6,491 bases of DNA from an uncultured bacterium (GTDB lineage: Bacteria > Patescibacteriota > Dojkabacteria > CALFHW01), in contig CALFHW010000163.1 in NCBI GenBank assembly GCA_937876695.1, positions 1 through 6,491 of the forward strand, given 5' to 3'. Positions within the stretch are counted from its first letter, which is position 1; each line of letters opens with the position of its first letter. Below the pieces are notes generated by a model. The model saw only the letters and a program-made list of their open reading frames with translations. It had not been told where the DNA came from and made no database searches. The position numbers were made by a program, and so were the translations under genes. This document shows, one piece after another, positions 1 through 5,877 of this stretch.

Positions 1-242
1 TCGACTCTGACTGCATCAGGCCTATACGGTTCGTTATCTCCTCCATTTAAGGCATTCGAACCATTTAGCTGCACACCTCCGGTAACCGATAGCACCACAA
101 AAACACTAGCAGCACAACAAGAAATTATCACTGCCCAGCCTAGCGCTATATAGCAGCCCACCGGGAGTTTTGCACCCTTAGGGATTGTGGCGTCAGCAGT
201 TGCCTGTTGGCCTGCATTTATAATTGTTTGTTTATTGTCCAC
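1..242 (-). CDS. membrane-anchored protein, N-terminal 80 residues (3' end outside window)
   Basis: Reading the minus strand from GTG at 242, the frame stays open to the window edge for 80 codons. There is an in-frame TGA upstream and no ATG between it and the GTG, so GTG is the most likely start; no Shine-Dalgarno site is visible. The product has a polar tail of about 27 residues ending in a basic stretch (K22, K25), one hydrophobic segment at about 28-53 containing Cys42-Cys43, then a Gly/Asn-rich polar region. This is the layout of a single-pass protein with its C-terminal part outside. The layout and the Ile-Ile-X-Cys-Cys core of the helix resemble the upstream 485-residue gene, 41 bp away on the same strand, suggesting a tandem related pair in one operon. 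The family is not recognised and the function is unknown. Confidence 0.6.
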   Translation of the reverse strand, partial: MDNKQTIINAGQQATADATIPKGAKLPVGCYIALGWAVIISCCAASVFVVLSVTGGVQLNGSNALNGGDNEPYRPDAVRV

Positions 243-283
243 TTGAGCAGTTTTGCTATTTATATATCAATTTTTACTGACGT

Positions 284-1741
284 TTAGAAAGGATACTTGA
301 CGTCGAATTCCGCTGCCACGGTAACTGCGCCGCCCACGCTGCGCATTAGCCTATGAGTGTATATGCCATTTGAGTCTCCCATTGGGCACAGCACAGCTCC
401 TGGCCTACTCTCAGTCTCGCCTCCCATAACATCGGTAATCTCGCATCTTCTCGTCTCGATGAAGTAGACCGCATTGCCCACTCTCTGGGCCAAGGGATTA
501 GCAGAAATTTCTGTAACTCTACCGGTTGAATTATTGACCAGTTTTGTTCTGAAAGTAGTAGCTGAGCTAACTTGCGTGAGGATATAGCCTTGCTGGGTTG
601 AAAGCGCTTGGGCAATAACCGCGAAAGTATCTGCTGGTGTGAGCACGCTAGATGCTTCGGTGGTAACGTCGTAACTGTATAGCTTTTGATCGCCCATTGA
701 TCCAGTTACGCTGCCGCTCTGATAGATAAACTTAGTAGCTGAAATCCACCTTCCTTTAAGGCCTTCTATGCTGGCTAACCTTCTGCCTGTAGCAACTTCT
801 ACAACTGCCACAAATGACTCACTGCTCGCTGAGCTCACCGGCCCTGCGGTGGTGTCATTAATCAACACATATCTGCCATTTGAGTTGTACGCCAGGCTCA
901 CCTCATCGCCAGTAGTTCCACCTCTGCCTGCTGCAAGCCTGTCCTCAAAGGCAACCAAGTCTCTTTCAGTGCCTGTAGCAGAGATCTCTTTGAGTCTAGG
1001 CTCGGTGCGATCACCTGAACCTACCAATTGGTAGGCCATGGTCATGTTTGTGGCGGTGCTAAATGCGTAGTCAGTTCTGAGCACGTTTGGAGAAGTGACG
1101 TCCGCTGGCTGTGGCAGGTTTCTGGCTGTTCTAGCGGTCAGATCTACGAAAAACGCCTCTTTCCTTCCAGTAGAACTGCTTTGTACTGACAATACGAACT
1201 GGCTATTAACTGGAGAGACCTCGCCGAATCCACCTGTGTAACAATAGTCGCCCTCTGCTCTAGCTGCAAATCCGGAGACGGCTGTGATTCTGGTAGCAGC
1301 GGCTGGCGTGACTTCATAGAAGTCGCAACCGATCAGATAGTAGGCTGTATTTGGCCAGACAATAAGACTCGAGGGACTGGCACTGTCATCGGAATCAGGG
1401 GTTTCGCTCTCAGTTGGGGCGCTTACAGGCGAGCTCACCGGAGGGCCGCAACCGGGTTCGGTGCCTGTAGAACAAGTTACCCTAGAATCCGTACTAAATA
1501 TCGACACTCCCGCTGCTCCTAAGCCCACTATTGCCGCGACTATACAACAAATGATCAATACTGCGCCGATCCCGAAGATGAGTAGTAGCTTGCCTGTGCT
1601 TCCCTTGGCACCTTTGGCGCCTTTGACATTATTAGCGGGTTTACTTGCCACAGTCCCTACGGATACATCAGCTGGCTTGCTGACTTCTGGCTTTTCTATG
1701 GCTGGCTCTGTCACAACGGGCTGGTTTAGATTATCAGACAT
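284..1741 (-). CDS. single-pass membrane protein with probable beta-propeller-like exterior domain, unknown function
   Basis: This is a complete 485-residue frame from ATG at 1741 to TAA. Residues 1-50 are a Pro/Val/Lys-rich tail ending in a Lys-Gly-Ala repeat (positive-inside signal). Residues 51-81 are one membrane helix with Cys65-Cys66. Residues 99-126 form a Pro/Ser/Thr/Asp linker, and about 127-485 form an exported domain. That domain has recurring beta-rich stretches such as YNSNGRYVLIND (285-296), VAVVEVATGRRL (311-322) and KLYSYDVTT (353-361), each resembling the strand-turn-strand unit of WD40/TolB-type propellers. Cysteines at 90, 98, 139, 167, 433 and 452 could form disulfides. 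No catalytic motif is visible. No Shine-Dalgarno site precedes the start; a candidate promoter lies at 1806-1834. It is divergently oriented to the 1928 operon and followed by a partial gene of like architecture. A role at the cell surface, such as binding or sensing, is inference only. Confidence 0.85.
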   Translation of the reverse strand: MSDNLNQPVVTEPAIEKPEVSKPADVSVGTVASKPANNVKGAKGAKGSTGKLLLIFGIGAVLIICCIVAAIVGLGAAGVSIFSTDSRVTCSTGTEPGCGPPVSSPVSAPTESETPDSDDSASPSSLIVWPNTAYYLIGCDFYEVTPAAATRITAVSGFAARAEGDYCYTGGFGEVSPVNSQFVLSVQSSSTGRKEAFFVDLTARTARNLPQPADVTSPNVLRTDYAFSTATNMTMAYQLVGSGDRTEPRLKEISATGTERDLVAFEDRLAAGRGGTTGDEVSLAYNSNGRYVLINDTTAGPVSSASSESFVAVVEVATGRRLASIEGLKGRWISATKFIYQSGSVTGSMGDQKLYSYDVTTEASSVLTPADTFAVIAQALSTQQGYILTQVSSATTFRTKLVNNSTGRVTEISANPLAQRVGNAVYFIETRRCEITDVMGGETESRPGAVLCPMGDSNGIYTHRLMRSVGGAVTVAAEFDVKYPF

Positions 1742-1778
1742 CTATATTTTTCTAAAAAGTTATACCTAAAACTATACC

Positions 1779-1797
1779 GGCTGATATATTGTCAGCC
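1779..1797. repeat. inverted repeat GGCTGA-7-TCAGCC between divergent genes
   Basis: A perfect 6-bp inverted repeat separated by seven AT-rich bases lies 38-56 bp upstream of the minus-strand ATG at 1741. If the candidate minus-strand promoter at 1806-1834 is real, the repeat falls at the very 5' end of that transcript and could be a stabilising 5' hairpin. It could equally be a repressor site. It has no U-run suited to a terminator in either direction. Confidence 0.4.
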
Positions 1798-1802
1798 TCT
1801 AA

Positions 1803-1856
1803 CTAAATTTAGCTTTGTTAGGGTTCGAAGTCAATTTAAGACACGAGTTCAATTTA
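1803..1856. promoter_or_regulatory. possible operator: AT palindrome plus direct repeat
   Basis: The perfect 10-bp palindrome CTAAATTTAG lies at 1803-1812. The octamer TCAATTTA occurs twice, at 1831-1838 and 1849-1856, 18 bp apart. The first copy overlaps the candidate minus-strand -35 and the second lies just upstream of the plus-strand -35, so a regulator bound here could affect both directions. AT-rich repeats of this size arise by chance fairly often, so support is weak. Confidence 0.25.
1806..1834 (-). promoter_or_regulatory. candidate promoter for the 485-residue membrane protein gene
   Basis: On the minus strand, TTGACT (1834-1829) and TAAATT (1811-1806) are separated by 17 bp, matching 5/6 and 4/6 of the sigma-70 consensus. 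Transcription would start near 1799 and give a 5' leader of about 58 nt containing the inverted repeat at 1779-1797. Confidence 0.35.
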
Positions 1857-1872
1857 GATAGATCCTATAGTA

Positions 1873-1901
1873 TTGATAAATCGGATTAAAAATGTTACAA
1901 T
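1873..1901 (+). promoter_or_regulatory. promoter for the 1928-4545 operon
   Basis: TTGATA (1873-1878) and TACAAT (1896-1901) are separated by exactly 17 bp, each matching 5/6 of the sigma-70 consensus. The predicted start near 1908 leaves a leader of about 20 nt before ATG 1928 with no Shine-Dalgarno motif. The placement directly upstream of an operon in an otherwise non-coding gap supports it. Confidence 0.65.
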
Positions 1902-1927
1902 AGTCCATATTTATCAAGTATTTTGGC

Positions 1928-2584
1928 ATGTTAATCAAAAAAATTTCGTACAGCATAATACTGTTGTTATTCGCAGGGTTATCCTTAGCGCTATCACTTG
2001 TGTATTGGAGCCGAAGCGTAAGCTATCAGGACTTTTTGACGTACTTTTCGAATAATTCACAAGTAATCGACCTAAAGGGGCCAGCAAACTACCTCTCAAT
2101 CTCAGCGGTAAACGACCAACTGGCAGCGAAAGTAGGCTCTGGTTACAAGCCTTTTGAACAAAACACGCGCTATGACGAGCAAATAGCTGGCATAGATTTT
2201 GGGCAGTTAAACCGTAGTTATACCCAAATATCCCAATCACAAGCATTATCCCGCCGGGCAATCATGACCCGCTTTGACGGCCAGTCAATTAAGCTTTCAT
2301 ATAGCCTCAGGCCCTTGAGTGCTGAATTAAATGATGCCGAGACCTACAAGATTATTATCGGTTCTGCACTAGAACTGGAGGAAATTCAACTATCTGAAAA
2401 TGGTAAGCGCGTGGACTTCGCAGTGGGCCCGTGCACAGTTATTATTGAGCCAGAACAGCAGGAAGTAAGATTTACTGTGCAGAAGGATATCCCACGGGCG
2501 GTTGTAGTCAGTACACCTTGGCAGGGAGCTGCTAGCGGAAGTAACACAGAGCTAGATCTAATTATGACTATAAACTGCAAATAA
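1928..2584 (+). CDS. membrane-anchored extracytoplasmic protein, unknown function
   Basis: This 218-residue frame begins with a short basic start (Lys4, Lys5) and one hydrophobic helix at about 6-27, then Trp and Arg. About 190 residues follow that are predicted to lie outside the membrane. The helix could be an uncleaved anchor or a signal peptide; no convincing AXA cleavage site is visible, so an anchor is more likely. The exterior part alternates polar and beta-prone segments, most clearly at 139-195, and has only two cysteines (169 and 217), which could pair. The family is not recognised. The start has no Shine-Dalgarno site but sits about 20 nt downstream of a good promoter. Its TAA overlaps the ATG of the next gene (TAATG), so the two are probably translated together, and a partner or accessory role for the polytopic protein is a reasonable inference. 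Confidence 0.85.
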   Translation: MLIKKISYSIILLLFAGLSLALSLVYWSRSVSYQDFLTYFSNNSQVIDLKGPANYLSISAVNDQLAAKVGSGYKPFEQNTRYDEQIAGIDFGQLNRSYTQISQSQALSRRAIMTRFDGQSIKLSYSLRPLSAELNDAETYKIIIGSALELEEIQLSENGKRVDFAVGPCTVIIEPEQQEVRFTVQKDIPRAVVVSTPWQGAASGSNTELDLIMTINCK

Positions 2585-4545
2585 TGCGCCTAATTATCAA
2601 CCTCATCAGTCTGATCGCCTTAGCTGGCGGCCTTTTATTCCAGTTTTTACCTGCTAGTGGGACTGGGTTGCCTGCTGCTGTATCGTATATCTATGCCGGA
2701 TACCTTATTCTAGTGGTTCTGAGCCTGCCTAGCTTGATGGGTAAAGTTCTATTTAGATCTGGGTACTTCGGGGTCACACCTGCGCTACTATTCTTGTTTT
2801 ACCCCTTGATTTACATAGTGAATTGGGCGATTTCCCAATTTTTTAACGCTGATTACTCGCAAATCGCCCGGTTAACTACTATTATCATCACTGTTTACTG
2901 GCATTATTTGCTACTTATTGCCACCTTGGTAGATAAGCAATTCACAGCGGGTTATAAGGCTAAATTCAACACTATAAAACTGCTTCCCTTGGTTCTAATC
3001 CCATTTGCTATTTATGTGCTGTTCATATTTATGCCGCTAAGGCAGGTAGACTCGGTAGTGGCGCTGGATTACATGCAGCATAAGGCGGTTGTCAATCAGA
3101 TGGCAGTGCAAGAGAATCTCTGTCTACAACCGGTAGACTGTTCGAATCTATTCTTGCAGCAAGGTTATACCACTTTCTACCATACGATTTATGCTCCTAT
3201 TTTGTCCTCGGGGGGCCTGAAATTTGAGCAGGTGGTATATATACTGGACCTGATTTTCCCGCTGCTCGCAGCGGCCCTACTCTTCAAAATCGCGCTTAAA
3301 TTCACCCGTAAAACCTCCTGGAGCCTTGTAGCTAGCGCCTTAGGGATAGTTTTCTTTATTGGAGCTGCCTATACAACTCAATTATTCTTGCCTCAGACAC
3401 TGGCTTTCTTCTTGTATTTGCATATGATCAGCTCCAATAAGCTCAGCGGGCTTAAAGTGATCCTAGGCAGCGTGCTGCTTATCCTGTGCCACTTCATTAT
3501 GGGGCCATTCCTGGCTGTGCAATTGGTATTATTTTACCTGATCAAAAAGTACTACCAACCTGGTTCGCTACTAGCGACTTTCTCAGGCGCAATTGTAGGT
3601 ATAGCCGGCCTTATTATGGCTTTCGTGATTCTGATAAACTTCAGCGGCTTTAGCATCGAGCGGAACTTACAAACTGCCGAAGTTGAGGCCCTGGGCACGC
3701 TCACTAATCTCTACTACCCCGACAATATCAGCTTCTATCTGATGGTAATCGGTTTTGGCTGGCTAATCCTAGTGCCCGCGCTAGTAAGCGCCTTGAGACA
3801 GAAACAAAAGCCTGCTGAGCTATTGTGGGCGCTGCTGACTATCTATGTGGCTACTCTGGTCTTTTTCTTAGCTCCCACCTACGCAGCTAAGTTCTTGATC
3901 GGGTTTGGATTTGCTGCCAGTTTGGTGCTAGTTAACTATCTGTCGAGCCTTAAACTCACTCCGCAGCTACTGACCTATATTATCGCTGCGCTGCTAGTCA
4001 GTTCCAGCGTGTTCATCGCCTATGCCAATTACAAGAGCTACCTGAGTTTCTACGACCAAGGCAACGGCAGGGTGAACGCTTTGGTAGAGCGCGATAGAGA
4101 ATTAGCAGATTTTCTGAGTAAGGCCAAGGGCAAAACTGACCTCAATTGCCGGATCATTTCCGACCCATATACTCAAATTGTGGTGGCCTCAGCCAGCAGC
4201 TACCAAACCGCCTATGCTCAGTACATGCCGGTAGAGCTCAGACAGGAGCTTTTCGACTTGATCCAAGCACCAAATGAAGGAAAATACCGAGCTGTAGTTG
4301 GCTACAAGACCGACAAATACACACCTGCCGAAAGTAACTGTCTGCTCTACTCCTATAGGCTTACTGGCACTACCAAAGACAATGAATTCTGGCTAGGAAG
4401 TGTCTACAACTTAAATCTTAACCCTGGAGAAACTAGCAAAGTCAGCCAACAAGACCCCATTGTGCGTTTCATGCGCGCTCGCGGACACGGCCTGCTATTT
4501 GCAGATGAGAACTACATTCTTTTCTCAGCTACAACCACCCTATAG
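2584..4545 (+). CDS. polytopic membrane protein, GT-C-type glycosyltransferase-like
   Basis: This 653-residue protein has about 13-14 hydrophobic helices within residues 4-481: roughly 4-22, 32-55, 64-84, 97-116, 132-152, 216-238, 246-264, 266-281, 291-320, 330-353, 383-403, 411-430, 433-454 and 462-481. A soluble C-terminal domain of about 170 residues follows. The large loop at 153-215 carries Asp156, Asp162 and His166 (a D-x3-H pattern), Cys180 and Cys186, and an aromatic stretch YTTFYHTIYAP (195-205). An acidic catalytic site in an early outside loop plus a C-terminal exterior domain is the known plan of GT-C glycosyltransferases, which use lipid-linked sugars on the outer face. No family-specific signature was recognised, so this is a fold-level inference; a polymerase- or flippase-like role is possible. 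The start overlaps the preceding stop, consistent with coupling. Cys522 and Cys586 may pair in the tail domain. Confidence 0.8.
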   Translation: MRLIINLISLIALAGGLLFQFLPASGTGLPAAVSYIYAGYLILVVLSLPSLMGKVLFRSGYFGVTPALLFLFYPLIYIVNWAISQFFNADYSQIARLTTIIITVYWHYLLLIATLVDKQFTAGYKAKFNTIKLLPLVLIPFAIYVLFIFMPLRQVDSVVALDYMQHKAVVNQMAVQENLCLQPVDCSNLFLQQGYTTFYHTIYAPILSSGGLKFEQVVYILDLIFPLLAAALLFKIALKFTRKTSWSLVASALGIVFFIGAAYTTQLFLPQTLAFFLYLHMISSNKLSGLKVILGSVLLILCHFIMGPFLAVQLVLFYLIKKYYQPGSLLATFSGAIVGIAGLIMAFVILINFSGFSIERNLQTAEVEALGTLTNLYYPDNISFYLMVIGFGWLILVPALVSALRQKQKPAELLWALLTIYVATLVFFLAPTYAAKFLIGFGFAASLVLVNYLSSLKLTPQLLTYIIAALLVSSSVFIAYANYKSYLSFYDQGNGRVNALVERDRELADFLSKAKGKTDLNCRIISDPYTQIVVASASSYQTAYAQYMPVELRQELFDLIQAPNEGKYRAVVGYKTDKYTPAESNCLLYSYRLTGTTKDNEFWLGSVYNLNLNPGETSKVSQQDPIVRFMRARGHGLLFADENYILFSATTTL

Positions 4546-4547
4546 TA

Positions 4548-4576
4548 TTGACAATTGGCTCGTTTTGGTATATACT
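4548..4576 (+). promoter_or_regulatory. strong sigma-70-type promoter upstream of the structured leader
   Basis: TTGACA (6/6) at 4548-4553 and TATACT (5/6) at 4571-4576 are separated by exactly 17 bp. The predicted start is near 4583, five bases before the first hairpin. The -35 box begins three bases after the stop of the preceding gene, so this starts a new transcription unit with a leader of about 310 nt before ATG 4895. Confidence 0.75.
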
Positions 4577-4587
4577 TTGTATACATA

Positions 4588-4636
4588 ATTCAACATTGAT
4601 AGCTGAGATAAGAGAGCTTAGCAATGAGTGTTGAAT
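4588..4636 (+). ncRNA. 5' leader hairpin 1 (49 nt)
   Basis: Positions 4588-4607 pair in register with 4617-4636 without bulges. Eighteen of 20 positions pair (16 Watson-Crick and 2 G-U, namely 4596/4628 and 4605/4619), with mismatches at 4598/4626 and 4601/4623 and a 9-nt loop. The outer arms ATTCAACA and TGTTGAAT are perfect. It starts right at the predicted transcript 5' end and could stabilise the RNA or form part of a regulatory fold. Confidence 0.6.
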
Positions 4637-4680
4637 GACGAAAGTCTTCATACTCAGTTCTTTAAAAATTTCCTGCAAAA

Positions 4681-4702
4681 TTTCAACACAAACGTGTTGA
4701 AG
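4681..4702 (+). ncRNA. leader hairpin 2, TTCAACAC-AAAC-GTGTTGAA
   Basis: An 8-bp perfect stem (4682-4689 with 4694-4701) plus a U-G closing pair and a 4-nt loop. Its arms repeat the outer arms of hairpin 1 (TTCAACA and TGTTGAA), so the 3' arm of hairpin 1 can pair instead with the 5' arm of hairpin 2. No U-run follows, so it is not an intrinsic terminator. Confidence 0.6.
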
Positions 4703-4744
4703 GATTAAATACATACAGATGGTAAACCACATGACTAAAACTCC

Positions 4745-4881
4745 TTTGGTTGTTATGCGTTACCCCAGAAGTAGAAATTTCCAAGCCCGTACGGCGAGGC
4801 GATTTTAGAGATTAAGACCCCAATTGATCCCTAAGAACGCTCCACCGTCCGGGCCTTTTGGGGTAACGTATAACAGTCAAA
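4745..4881 (+). ncRNA. long-range structured RNA element abutting the ribosome binding site
   Basis: Bases 4745-4767 pair without interruption to 4859-4881, giving 23 pairs of which 20 are Watson-Crick and three are G-U in plus-strand RNA (4749/4877, 4750/4876, 4757/4869). Inside, 4783-4801 pairs with 4838-4857: 16 pairs including the GC-rich runs CCCG/CGGG and ACGG/CCGT, with a few mismatches and one bulge. The apical loop is 36 nt (4802-4837), and 15 unpaired bases (4768-4782) lie on the 5' side between the helices. The helix ends one base before AGGAG of the next gene, as expected for a translation-controlling leader, though an independent processed RNA is also possible. No known riboswitch or ncRNA class was recognised. 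Confidence 0.65.
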
Positions 4882-4882
4882 T

Positions 4883-4887
4883 AGGAG
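4883..4887 (+). promoter_or_regulatory. ribosome binding site AGGAG for the 254-residue secreted protein
   Basis: AGGAG lies seven bases before ATG 4895. It fixes this start and is notable because the other complete genes in the window have no such motif. It is directly adjacent to the base of the 4745-4881 helix, so folding could affect ribosome access. Confidence 0.8.
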
Positions 4888-4894
4888 AATTTCA

Positions 4895-5659
4895 ATGTCA
4901 CACCTTGTAAGAATGATTATAGCGATTGTTTTTCTTGGGGCCCTTGGCTTCACAAGCAGTTCAGACGTCTCCGCCGGTGGTGGAATCCCGACTAGTTGCC
5001 CAGAAATCGGTCCTATTACAATAAACGCACAGGTAGAAATGTACTACCAACCAATGGATATTGCAAGCGCAAATATCGAGGTTATTAATGAAACTGTGAC
5101 TATAATAGCAAGGGTCCGAAACCTGGATGAGGGGAAGGACTACATCTTGGTCATCCGACAAGTTCGACCGAATATTTGGTTGGATTGTACAGGTTTAACA
5201 GCTCTAAACGCCAACCCACCCGCAACACCTATTGGTGGTGCAGTCGTGGTGCCAACAAACACACAGCAACCTTTTGCCACACCCATACCGGGATTCGTTT
5301 CACCCACAGCAACCATACCGGTGTTCGGCACCCCCAATCCAGACCAAATTACGGTCCAGGGTGAGGGCGCAGTGTTCGCACAGGGCAGTGTTCTGACAGT
5401 CCCTTATGGGGCACTAGTCAGTCAGTGGAATGGTCCAGTGGGGGTCACCCGCGAAACAGTTCTTAGACTCTGTCTGAATGCGTCTTGCGCTGTAAATACG
5501 TCCATAGGGGCAGGCGATTGGCGCTACTACGTCTATACAGACGGAACCCAGGTAGATCCCATGACACTGAGCCAATGGATAGGGACGCAAGCAGGTCCAC
5601 GCTTCACGTTTGCCAACCAAGTCATCACTTTTGATGGTATTGTGGTCTGGAATCGTTAA
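4895..5659 (+). CDS. secreted two-domain protein with Thr/Pro linker, unknown function
   Basis: This 254-residue protein has a classic signal peptide: basic n-region with Arg6, hydrophobic core about 7-19, and a V-S-A cleavage site, giving a mature N terminus near Gly28. The mature protein has an N-terminal domain of about 28-107 with Cys35 and Cys98 and strongly beta-prone segments (for example VTIIARVRN, 68-76). A Pro/Thr/Ala-rich linker follows at about 108-149, with repeated ATP/TPNP-like units. The C-terminal domain of about 150-254 has Cys193 and Cys198 and an aromatic stretch WRYYVYTDGTQ (209-219). No membrane anchor, catalytic motif or known domain was recognised, so a secreted binding or surface protein is all that can be inferred. 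Such linkers are frequent in Chloroflexota exported proteins. It has its own promoter, a long structured leader and a structured trailer, and stands apart from its neighbours. Confidence 0.8.
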   Translation: MSHLVRMIIAIVFLGALGFTSSSDVSAGGGIPTSCPEIGPITINAQVEMYYQPMDIASANIEVINETVTIIARVRNLDEGKDYILVIRQVRPNIWLDCTGLTALNANPPATPIGGAVVVPTNTQQPFATPIPGFVSPTATIPVFGTPNPDQITVQGEGAVFAQGSVLTVPYGALVSQWNGPVGVTRETVLRLCLNASCAVNTSIGAGDWRYYVYTDGTQVDPMTLSQWIGTQAGPRFTFANQVITFDGIVVWNR

Positions 5660-5678
5660 TTTCCTCACCATCCGTATG

Positions 5679-5727
5679 TCTGGTAGACCTTTTTAGTACC
5701 CTTGGGTACAACGAGTGGTCTACCAGA
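5679..5727 (+). ncRNA. trailer hairpin 1 (two-tier stem-loop)
   Basis: An 11-bp perfect stem (5679-5689 with 5717-5727, core CTGGTAGACC/GGTCTACCAG) encloses a second helix, GTACC-CTTG-GGTAC (5696-5709), whose C and G in the loop can also pair. The two tiers are joined by an internal loop containing a U-run on its 5' side. It begins 20 bases after the stop of the 254-residue gene. It has no immediate U-tail, so it is a poor intrinsic terminator; a 3' stabiliser or part of a larger RNA fold fits better. Confidence 0.6.
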
Positions 5728-5742
5728 GTAATCCTGTATTTT

Positions 5743-5877
5743 GTAGGAAGGAGAGAAGAAAAGTTGAATCCTCACGGATTCGATAAGATTGTTTGTATTC
5801 GGATTTTTCGATACTTTCAAACTTATCCATTTTGGATTAAACACTAACCCAAAAACCTCTTTCTTCTCTCCGCCTAC
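5743..5877 (+). ncRNA. trailer hairpin 2: long-range purine/pyrimidine helix enclosing sub-hairpins
   Basis: A 12-bp perfect purine/pyrimidine helix, GGAGAGAAGAAA (5750-5761) with TTTCTTCTCTCC (5860-5871), is extended outward across an AA/G internal loop by GTAGG (5743-5747) with CCTAC (5873-5877). Inside are GAATCC-TCAC-GGATTC (5766-5781) and a longer imperfect hairpin (5782-5799 with 5810-5827, 14 pairs, with one A/A and three consecutive T/T mismatches). A smaller alternative, ATCCA/TGGAT (5825-5837), competes with the latter. The outer helix buries a strong Shine-Dalgarno sequence. Confidence 0.55.
5764..5847 (+). CDS. possible 27-residue peptide with strong Shine-Dalgarno site and TTG start
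   Basis: AAGGAG (5748-5753) lies ten bases before TTG 5764, which opens 27 codons ending in TAA (5845-5847). The peptide is short, cationic and rich in aromatic and aliphatic residues; residues 9-20 read KIVCIRIFRYFQ, followed by a Y-P-F-W patch. There is no recognised family. It lies wholly inside trailer hairpin 2, whose distal pyrimidine arm (5860-5871) covers most of the ribosome binding site, so translation would be blocked while that fold persists. Leader peptide, small membrane-active peptide or chance frame are all possible. The ribosome binding site is among the best in the window, but the purine tract could exist purely for RNA pairing. Confidence 0.3.
   Translation: MNPHGFDKIVCIRIFRYFQTYPFWIKH

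Larger units (their letters stand above)
4546..4894 (+). other. 349-bp non-coding stretch: promoter and highly structured leader
   Basis: No convincing gene lies here. It holds a strong promoter (4548-4576), a 49-nt hairpin (4588-4636), a small GNRA-type hairpin GAC-GAAA-GTC (4637-4646), the direct repeat AAAATTTC (4665-4672 and 4677-4684), an 8-bp hairpin with an AAAC loop (4681-4702), and a 137-nt long-range hairpin (4745-4881) ending just before the ribosome binding site of the next gene. Weak leader-peptide candidates start at ATG 4635 (21 codons, ending in TGA 4698-4700 inside the second hairpin) and ATG 4719 (29 codons, Arg-rich, TAG ending at 4808). Neither has a well-placed Shine-Dalgarno site. 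Confidence 0.7.

Noticed and set aside
1461..1769. 102-codon plus-strand frame opposite the 485-residue gene
   Set aside because: It lies antisense to the N-terminal tail and membrane helix of a well-supported gene, and is low-complexity Pro/Leu/Ala reverse-complement coding.
4719..4808. 29-codon Arg-rich frame overlapping the left arm of the leader helix
   Set aside because: The nearest AGGA is about 14 bases upstream, too far for good initiation, and the frame is short enough to be chance; kept only as a weak leader-peptide idea.
4745..4881. Integron attC recombination site, because of GTTACCC and GGGTAAC at the ends of an imperfect palindrome
   Set aside because: attC sites end RYYYAAC on the left and GTTRRRY on the right; here the polarity is reversed, and no integrase or cassette array is visible.
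4745..4881. Miniature inverted-repeat transposable element
   Set aside because: There is no target-site duplication next to the arms and no second copy in the window, and the arm mismatches are all G-U on one strand, which fits RNA better. A genome-wide copy search would settle it.
4588..4881. 6S RNA, tmRNA, RNase P RNA or SRP RNA
   Set aside because: None of the diagnostic conserved sequences or overall shapes of these RNAs were seen; the region does not form one long hairpin with a central bubble.
5414..5671. 85-codon minus-strand frame opposite the secreted-protein gene
   Set aside because: It is antisense to a gene with signal peptide and ribosome binding site, and shows no promoter, binding site or family features of its own.
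5766..5781. tRNA T-arm, suggested by GGATTCGA near GAATCC
   Set aside because: The bases form a 4-nt loop hairpin rather than a 7-nt T-loop, and no acceptor, D or anticodon arms fit around it.
5743..5877. Retron msr-msd RNA (long terminal pairing arms with hairpins inside)
   Set aside because: No reverse transcriptase is visible in the window, the first gene downstream is an NYN protein, and I cannot point to a convincing branch-point guanosine context. It would be revived if a reverse transcriptase lies just past 6491.
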